From: Saussurea involucrata
Lineage: Eukaryota; Streptophyta; Magnoliopsida; Asterales; Asteraceae
Direction of reading: 5' to 3'
NCBI GenBank assembly: GCA_033807775.1
Contig: CM066315.1
Location: 56,512,820 to 56,576,819 of the forward strand
DNA length: 64,000 nucleotides
In this document: in pieces, positions 56,776 through 64,000 of the stretch
Position numbering within the stretch: the stretch's first letter is position 1
Layout: each line of letters opens with the position of its first letter
The notes under the pieces: model-generated
Databases searched by the model: none
The model's input: the letters and a program-made list of their open reading frames with translations, nothing else
What the model was told of the DNA's origin: nothing
Program-made: the position numbers and the translations under genes

Positions 56776-59034
56776 ATGCCAAAGGAAACCCGAGGGAAAG
56801 GAATCGAGCCGATCGATCCGGAAATAGAGAGAACTGCACGTCGCCTTCGAAGAGAATCACAAGCTAAGAAACAGTTGAATATGGGTGACAAGAGACCACC
56901 TCGCAATAATCCTCCACCACCTCCGGAGAGGGTACCTATGCGGTCATTTGCCAATCCAAATGTGGCAGTCGCACGTATAGGGATCCAACCTCCTACCACC
57001 GCGGCTAATTACTTCGAGATCAAGCCGAGTACCATCATCATGGTACAACAGAACCAATTTGAGGGAGCACCGACTGAAGATCCCCACGCGCACCTGCGAG
57101 CATTCGAACGAATCTGTAATACGTTCAAGATCAACGGGATGGAGGAGAACGCGATCAAGCTAAGACTCTTCAGTTTCTCTCTAAAGGGTAGAGCTGAAAT
57201 ATGGATAGAGGGCCTACCGTCGGATCAGATTACTACATGGGCAGACCTGAAAGCTGCGTTCCTCCAGAAATTCTTCCCACCGGGAAGAACCGCTCAGCTG
57301 ATGGCAGACATTACACACTTCGCGCAATGGGAGCAAGAGACCCTTTATGAAGCGTGGGAGAGGTATAAGGATATGTTGAAGAAGTGCCCGCATCATGGAT
57401 TGCACGGTTGGGTCATCATCCAGACCTTCTTTGGAGTCCTTCACCAGCAGTTTAAAAATGATATCACTGCTGCAGCGGGTGGAGCCTTGATGGAGAAGAC
57501 ATATGAAGAAGCATGCGAGCTGATCGAGAACCTGGCCGAACATAGCTTCTCTACCCCACGATCAGCTGTCAGAAGAGTTGCAGGTGTTCAAGAGACAGAT
57601 GAGCTAAAAGAAATAAAAGCTCAACTAGCCATGATCACGAACCACTTGAAGGGAAGCAATCCACAAGAGCCCGAGCAAGTCCAGTTCCTACAGAACCGGA
57701 ATCACCAGCCGAGAAACGATCCTTTCTCAAACACTTACAACGAAGGGTGGAAGAAGCACCCAAACTTTTCTTGGAGTCAACCTCAAGGGCAACCACAAGG
57801 TAATTCTTCTTACTTTACTAATTATCCTAATGCTAACAATGTCTATCGTCCTCCAGGTTTTCACCAAAGGAATTCTAATGAGGGACCATCCGAGGAGAAG
57901 AAGCCGGGGCTAGAAGAGATGATGATGAAGTTCATGACAAAGATGGACAACACGGTTGGAGAGTTAGCAAGCACGGTGAGCACAGTCAAGGCAGCTACTG
58001 ATCAAAACACCGCATCAATCAAGATCCTCGAAAGACAAGTGGGGCAGATTTCTGAGGCCCTACAAAACCGAGCACCCGGGAAATTTCCAAGTCAAACCGA
58101 AAGGACAAACCGGGAAGAATGTAATGCCATCTATCTGAGAAGTGGCAAAGAGTTGATCGAGGAGCCTACACGAGAATTGCCATCAAAGGAAACTGATTAT
58201 AAAGAGAAATAGGTTGAAACGGCAGACAAGGATGAGTGGGAGGCCGATGAAGATATCGAGATGGAGGAAAACCCGAAGGATGAAGAGAACAAGAAGAGTG
58301 GAGAGACGAAGCTAAAGCCACCACCGGTCAAGCCGGAAATTCCAAGAGTGCCATACCCGAATAGACTGAAAGCGAATAAGGATGATGTTAATTTTTCGAA
58401 ATTTATTGATGTATTCAAAAAACTAACTATTAACATCCCTTTTGCAGATGCCTTAGCACAAATGCCCTCTTACATGAAGTTCATGAAAGAGATCTTATCC
58501 AAGAAGAGGGAAATCGACCACCAGTCTACAGTTGCACTTACTGAGGAGTGCAGCGTGATCATTCGGAACAAGCTTCCCCCGAAGCTTAAAGATCCAGGGA
58601 GTTTTTCTATCCCTATTCAAATTGGGAAGTTTTCTTTTAATAAAGTGTTATGTGATTTAGGAGCGAGTATTAACTTAATGCCTCTCTCTATTTTCAGGAA
58701 GCTCGGATTGGGGGAAGTGAAGCCGACGTACATGACGCTCAAGCTGGCGGATCGATCCATAGTGTACCCATATGGAGTGGTAAAGGACGTGCTCATCAAG
58801 GTGGGAAAGTTTTACTTTCCGGTGGATTTCGTGGTGATGGACATCGACGAAGATATAGAAGTCCCATTGATATTGGGAAGATCCTTCCTAGCCACGAGCC
58901 GAGCGCTGATCGACATGGAGGAAGACGAGATGACTTTGAGAGTTGGTGGTGAGAAGGAAGTGTTCAAGATGTTCGAGAAGATAAGAGATAGAGGCGAAGA
59001 GAAATTTGGTGAGCAAGAAAGGTCGACGGAGTGA
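56776..59034 (+). pseudogene. gag-pro: Athila-type Gag-protease
   Basis: The ATG at 56776 opens MPKETRGKGIEPIDPEIERT. The capsid domain follows (FEGAPTEDPHAHLRAFERIC, FSLKGRAEIWIEGLPSDQIT, TTWADLKAAFLQKFFPPGRT), then a Gln/Asn-rich region and an NYPNANNVYRPPGF block. A single TAG at 58210-58212 (after DYKEK) interrupts the frame, which goes on in phase to 59034; the longest part after it starts at 58261. The protease has KVLCDLGASINLMPLSIFRK with DLGAS, usual for Athila, and VPLILGRSFLATSRALID near its end. The ORF ends at 59032-59034 without RT. Only one stop separates it from an open gag-pro frame. Confidence 0.92.
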
Positions 59035-61079
59035 TCGGAAACAAAAGTCGTGCCACGACTTTAAATACGGCGCTAGGTGGGAGGCAACCCACCAAGGTTT
59101 GCGGGTTTTATTTTTAATTTATGCATTTTGAGTGTTTTATTTGTTAAAAAAAATTCCAACAGAGGGTTACGCGGTTTATCCCGCGGTTTGCAAACCACGG
59201 GACATTCTGTTTAAAAAAAAATTGTCGTTGTCCTTGCTTTCTTTTTCCTTTTGTTTTTGTTCTTGCATCCCCTCTCCATCTTCTCCGGTGTCTCTCGATT
59301 GGCTGCTTCGACTGTTCAAGATTTCCGTTCATCCGGGCAACCAGGTATGTTCCAAACTTGCATGTAACGAGTGGTGTATGATGTGTGCTTTTTATTAGTT
59401 CAATGAGATGCAACAAACCTAAGTTTCACTTAGGTTTGGGGTTCCTCACTTTTAACATCTACACACTCACTTTTAATCCTGTGCAAACCTCGGTTTCACC
59501 GAGGTTTGGGGTTGGCTTTGTTTGACAAACCTAGGCCACGGCCTAGGTTTGGGGTGGCCATGTTTTAAAAATGCTAGAATTGATGCTTGTGCTTAATACT
59601 ATGTCGTACCTGTCTGTTGCCTGTAATAACCGCACAACTATACTTGTCTTAGTATCGCCTACGCTGACACTTGCACATTGGGGACAATGTGTGGGTAAGG
59701 TTTGGGGTTGCCCAATCGGGCCCACGTTATGCACGTAGATTTCCTGCACTTCTGAGTACCTAGATCACTTGAGCTAAAATTTTTGTTTTGAATGATTGAG
59801 ACCAACCATTGTAGGAAGAATCTTGCGATAGAGACATGACCATTAGGGAAGGACTGGGAAAGGACATGACAAGGGACATTAGTGGAGACCACCCATGAGT
59901 GAGATTTGAGCCTAAAAGACGTTTTTCACTTCGAGGGACTCATACACTTAATTCGTATACACTCTTTCGAGTTCCTTGTCGTGAATATAGAATGATCTCG
60001 CTATATTATTGCATTGAGTAGCAAAGATGACCATCGGGATATTGGGTAAGGGTGTAGTAGACCATATCGTGTGGACCTTAAGAGATGATTTCAGGCATTG
60101 TGTGTTTGTTTAACCCTGTTTTTAGCTATCATACCCTTTTCACCCGGTTGTGTGTAACCATAGCCCCTTTGTAGCCAAACACTCACCTTGTTCATTTCTA
60201 AACCCACCTTTAAACCCGAGCCAAAAGCCTTAGCCAACCTTATCCGAAAGTGTGTCAATCTGAGCGGTAATGAATAACCGAAGATAGAGCGAAAAAGAAA
60301 GAATACCGGCCAGTCATGAAAATAAATAGAAAAGAGGGCCAATGCAGCCCCAATACGATAAAGAGGACCAATGAAGTCCCATAAAAAAATAGTTTAGATA
60401 TTATTTACAGCAGAAATAAGAGAGTCAAAGCGACTCCATTAGTGACAAAGAGGGCCAAGTGATAGAATCGAAACCAGAGAAGTTCTTAACTGCTAATGGT
60501 TGACACACCGAGGACTTTGTTCCATTTACCCGTCGTTTCTTAGCCATAACCCTAGCCCCACTACAACCCTTGTAAAGACCTGGTTGATCTTTCAGAAAAC
60601 ACGATTAGCGTATACGACTACCTTTGCTAATATTCCCTGTCTTGCTACTTGATTCCTTTCTGAGATCGAATTTTTGGACATTAGTGCGTCTTTCATTAGA
60701 GTTGTCATGTAATATTTGAATATTCTTGTACATCACCTCTTATACATGACAACGTGTGCGATAACCTAGGTTCGAGCGAATTGAGAGAATCCTGTGAGGT
60801 AGGGTCGAGGCGAAATGTTTTCCTTAGTATGTCTGGACCTAGAACAACCTTAGTGCAATCGGAGCAGTCACGAGTTCAACTTACAATGGAAGGTCATAGA
60901 TCAAACGGAATAGGAATGAGGCGAGAGTGAGATAGGCGAATACGGGTATGGGAAATCACCAGAGCATTACATGGTACCGATCGGGCGTTGTGCAGTTATT
61001 ACATTTCTCTGATATGTGCTTTTATTCTATTTTTATCACTAATTTGCTTGGGGACAAGCAACGCTCGGTTTGGGGTTGT
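59035..61079 (+). other. Athila-type 3' non-coding region with three hairpins and PPT-like repeats
   Basis: No RT, integrase or envelope-like frame is present in these 2 kb. Three close hairpins lie at 59415-59437, 59485-59507 and 59527-59550, each followed by GGGGT(T). The string GTTTGGGGTTG recurs near 59700 and as the polypurine tract itself (61067-61079). A near-palindrome CCCGCGGTTTGC/GCAAACCACGGG lies near 59180-59202. The middle (about 60250-60480) is purine-rich with repeated GAGGGCCAA and AAAGAGGACCAATG-like strings. Confidence 0.8.
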
Positions 61080-62439
61080 TGATAACGCCACTTTTTGGCG
61101 TTATTTCCGGCTCTGAAACCAATGAGATTGGCTTGTATTCGAGCAAAGAAGCGGATTTTTACGGTTTATTTAGTGGAATGTGCAGGTTCTTTGACAGGTA
61201 GTAATCTTCGAGAAAAGAAGCCAAAAAGAGCCCAAAAAGAGCCAAAACGAAGCCCAACGGAAGCCCGAAATCCAAGCCCAAGACCCGCGAACGAACCAGG
61301 ACCCGAACCGCGACCCAGAAACCGACCCACGTACCTTCTAAAAGGCGCACGGTTTTCCACGCGACTTGCAAGTCACGTGGAAGGTCGCGGGGCCCTCTGT
61401 TTTGCGATATTCAGCTTTTAAATCCGATTTTTAGGTCACTTTTCGGGGGGAAACTTTGGAGAGACGACGGTGGATAATTCAGGAGCGATTTTCAGAGACC
61501 ATTCACGCCGTTTGAAGCCAAGATAGAGGATAGATCGAGGAGTAAGTCACGACGCATAGCGGATTAAAGCCGAGAGAGGGGAGTTCTTCATAGTTTTCGC
61601 CAATTCATCTTTTACGTTTACCATGTTTGCATTCATTGTTTACTTTTCTTCTCCTGCGTTTTTGTCTCCCAACATCATGAACTAACTTTAAGATGTTGGG
61701 GGTTAGATTGAATTAGGTTTGTAAGCATGTGAACAGATGACGAATGATTTTATCAGTTTTCTCCTTAATTAATGAAGTATGCAATTTTGCTCTTAACGCT
61801 TATGTGAATTTGGCCAATTTGCATTCGAATTGTTTGTTAGTAATTAAGTTCGAGAGAATTGATTGCTACTTAGAATTAGGAATTGCATGCCTAAGACGAT
61901 AAATCGGTGATAGAGATATACCGAGTAAGTCTTAGTCCTTAATTGAACCGTTAGGTTGAGATCGAGAGATAAAACTTAACCGTTTAACATGAATCTGACG
62001 CTTAATGTATTGTGAAATCCATAGGTTGAGGTCGAGAGACAAAACTTATCCTTTTCAAAATAAAACCCGTTGTTGCTCGAAAGAGAACAACGGTGATTTT
62101 TAAGATTGGATTCATTAATGGGAATTAACCGGTAATTGTTGTGAATCAGATGTTTGCATGTGAAAACCTAAGGATGTCCAACCCTCAACTATTTTCTCTA
62201 TCTGAAGTTTCCAAAGTTGTTTACTGTTTCGTTTGCGTTTTCTTTGGTTCTTGCAGTTGTTTAGTTTTAAACCAACCATCTTCCAATATTCGACAGTTCA
62301 GTTAATAGAGCTTGTAGTAATTGTGATACTTAGTTCCTAGTTCCCGTGGATTCGATACTCGTACTTACCGTACGTTATTACTTGATTTCGACACCGTACA
62401 CTTGCGGTTAGATTTAGGGGGGTGAAAACCCGCCTATCA
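61080..62439 (+). repeat. Athila-type 3' LTR
   Basis: 1360 bp, partner of 55267-56615. The LTR palindrome at 61357-61380 has one broken pair (AGTCACG instead of AGTCGCG). It ends at TATCA next to the duplication GTATC. Confidence 0.95.
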
Positions 62440-63594
62440 GTATCGCAACCGGACGGGTTCGTGGACGAGAAGAAGCCTAATCATGTCTACATACTAGACA
62501 AGGCGCTCTACGGTTTAAAGCAAGCTCCATGGGCCTGGTATGATACGTTATCCAAGTTTTTAATAAAATCGGGATTTTCACGAGGTAAAATCGATACAAC
62601 TCTCTTTATTAAAAACGAAAAAGGTCATATATTGTTAGTTCAAGTGTATGTCGATGACATAATTTTCGGTTCTACTAACCCACAGTTTGCTAAGAACTTT
62701 GCCAAATTAATGGGACAATTTTTTAAAATGAGTATGTTGTGTGAGATGAATTTTTTCCTTGGTCTTCAAGTTAAACAACTGTCGATCGGGATATTCATAA
62801 ATCAAGCCAAGTACATCCGGGATATTCATAAGAAATTCCAGATGGAACAGTCCTCACCGATGAAAACTCTCATGGCACCCGGTACAAAGTTACACGCCGA
62901 TCCTAACGGAAAGGATGTGGACACTAAAACGTATCGGGGAATGATTGGTTCATTAATGTATCTCACTGCTAGTAGACCGGACATTATGTTTGCGACATTT
63001 CTTTGCGCTCGATTTCAGTCAAAACCGAAAGAGTCTCACTTAATCGTTGTTAAACGAATTTTTCGTTATTTGAGAGGTACTGTTGATCTTGGCTTGTGGT
63101 ACCCGAAAGACACAGGTTTTGAGCTTTCAGTATATTCTGATGCGGATCACGCTGGCAGCATGATGGATCGGAAGAGCACATCGGGTCATGTACAGTTCTT
63201 GGGCGACAGTCTGGTGAGTTGGGCATCCAAGAAGCAACAGTGTGTCTCTACGTCGACTGTTGAGGCGGATTACGTGGCCGCCGCAAGCTGCTGTTCTCAA
63301 GTGATATGGATGCGCACGCAACTCAAGGACTATGGCTTCACATACACCAAGGTGCCCATCTACTGCGACTCGAAGAGCGCTATTGCAATATCCAGCAATC
63401 CGGTCCAACATACAAAAACGAAGCACATAGACGTTCGGTACCATTTTATCAAGGATCACGTTGAAAGAGGTACAGTCGAACTGTACTTTGTAAATACAGA
63501 ACATCAGTTAGCAGACCTGTTTACAAAACCCCTGGACGAAAAACGCTTTAATTATCTAGTGTCCAGGTTAGGTATGCTAAATCTGAAGACTTGA
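62440..63594 (+). pseudogene. pol: L1 Pol part 2b: RT core and RNase H
   Basis: The frame resumes in phase (VSQPDGFVDEKKPNHVYILD). RT has ALYGLKQAPWAWYDTLSKFL and the intact active site YVDDIIFGSTNPQ. RNase H follows with YSDADHAGSMMDRKSTSGHV, DSKSAIAISSNPVQHTKTKH and ADLFTKPLDEKRF, and ends LGMLNLKT at 63594. The catalytic residues are all present. No internal stop occurs over 385 codons. Confidence 0.94.
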
Positions 63595-64000
63595 TCTGAT
63601 TGTGTGCCTGATACAAGTTCCATACATCTACGAGAAACTGTCTAATTATCATCTGTTGTTCACACTCTAGATGATTGAATATACACTTTCTCGCATCTGT
63701 ATTCTACTTGTATCAGTTACATAATTAGGTTCAGTCTCTGTATTAATAAGGTAGTTTTCGTTTGTTTAATTTCTTTCCACGTGTGTTTCCTTTTGTTTAA
63801 TACTGTCGTCTTATTCAATTTTGCTTATAACTGTGCTTTCATAAGTTGTTCATGTGTTCAGGGGGAGCACGAACAAGTATCAGGTAAGTAATTTCTATTG
63901 TTGAGGGGGAGTGTCACACACATTTTTTTAAACTGCCACAATTTTTTTGTGGACATTCCCGAGTGCACTTCACACCACACTCTGTGCACATTCCGAGGGG
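63595..64000 (+). other. L1 3' region with several polypurine-like tracts
   Basis: After the pol stop the sequence has G-rich tracts CAGGGGGAGCAC (63859-63870), TGAGGGGGAGTGT (63903-63915) and CCGAGGGG at the right edge. Repeated tracts of this kind before the 3' LTR are described for Sireviruses. No match to the start of the 5' LTR (TGTTAGAGTC) is seen, so the 3' LTR lies to the right of the window. A short inverted repeat CCACAAT-7T-GTGG sits near 63936-63955. Confidence 0.6.

Larger units (their letters stand above)
55267..62439 (+). mobile_element. Athila-type Ty3/gypsy element, gag-protease only, inserted in L1 RT
   Basis: LTRs of 1349 and 1360 bp start TGATAACGCCACTTTTTGGC and end AAAACCCGCCTATCA. 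The duplication GTATC (55262-55266 and 62440-62444) is perfect. The primer site matches tRNA-Asp and Gag-protease (56776-59034) is of Athila type, with LCDLGASINLMPLSIFRKLG. RT, RNase H and integrase are absent; 2 kb of non-coding sequence with hairpins precede the 3' LTR. At 7.2 kb it is shorter than full Athila elements. It fits the TR-GAG class. Confidence 0.94.
6140..64000 (+). mobile_element. L1: Ty1/copia element, Sirevirus-like, 3' end beyond window
   Basis: This is the outermost element. Without L2 and the Athila insert it covers about 8.7 kb inside the window. Order: 5' LTR (6140-6422), Met-tRNA type primer site, repeat-rich leader, gag (7529-8684 and 50645-52917), protease-integrase (52925-54552), RT (54587-55266 and 62440 onward) and RNase H to the stop at 63594. 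INT before RT defines copia. The large gag with a coiled-coil extension and the repeated G-rich tracts after RNase H suggest the Sirevirus lineage. Nonsense codons and frameshifts in gag and near 54550 make this copy defective apart from the insertions. Confidence 0.85.

Overview
The window is flowering-plant nuclear DNA made almost entirely of transposable elements; I see no intact host gene. Evidence for a plant: Ty1/copia and Ty3/gypsy elements of typical plant build (Tat with antisense ORF, Athila, Sirevirus-like copia, chromovirus-derived LARD), initiator-Met and tRNA-Asp primer binding sites, CACTA subterminal repeats with a plant Transposase_24-like gene, and relics of an ER-type Ca2+-ATPase (ECA family). 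A large, repeat-rich eudicot genome is likely, but I cannot name the species. Layout: 1-1480 holds degraded gypsy pieces around an ECA-type Ca2+-ATPase fragment; about 1590-3795 is a deletion derivative of a CACTA (En/Spm) transposon; 3796-6139 has no gene I can support, only short palindromes. From 6140 to the right edge runs one Russian doll of LTR retrotransposons. Level 1 (L1) is a Sirevirus-like copia on the + strand, 5' LTR 6140-6422, with its 3' LTR beyond the window. Its gag is split by L2, a second copia (8685-50639, target-site duplication ATTAC). The protease of L2 is split by L3, a Tat gypsy element on the - strand (11979-46440, TSD GTACT). The antisense ORF region of L3 is split by L4, a related Tat element on the - strand (13852-41774, TSD GCTGC). 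The antisense ORF of L4 is split by L5, a 20.8-kb tandem array of a coding-poor element in the order LTR-int-LTR-int-LTR-int-LTR (16732-37576, TSD TGACG). A separate Athila-type element (55267-62439, TSD GTATC) splits the reverse transcriptase of L1. All five internal insertions have perfect 5-bp duplications, so the order of events is clear. How the elements work together: L3 carries RT-RNase H-integrase but no gag or protease; L4 carries gag-protease but no RT, RNase H or integrase. They share LTR ends, leader, primer binding site, gag start peptide and a purine-rich 3' primer, so their families look like the two halves of a split (binary) retrotransposon. The Athila insert is a third element with gag-protease only, and the L5 units have almost no coding capacity. 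Every coding region seen carries stops, frameshifts, deletions or insertions, so none of these copies looks autonomous now.
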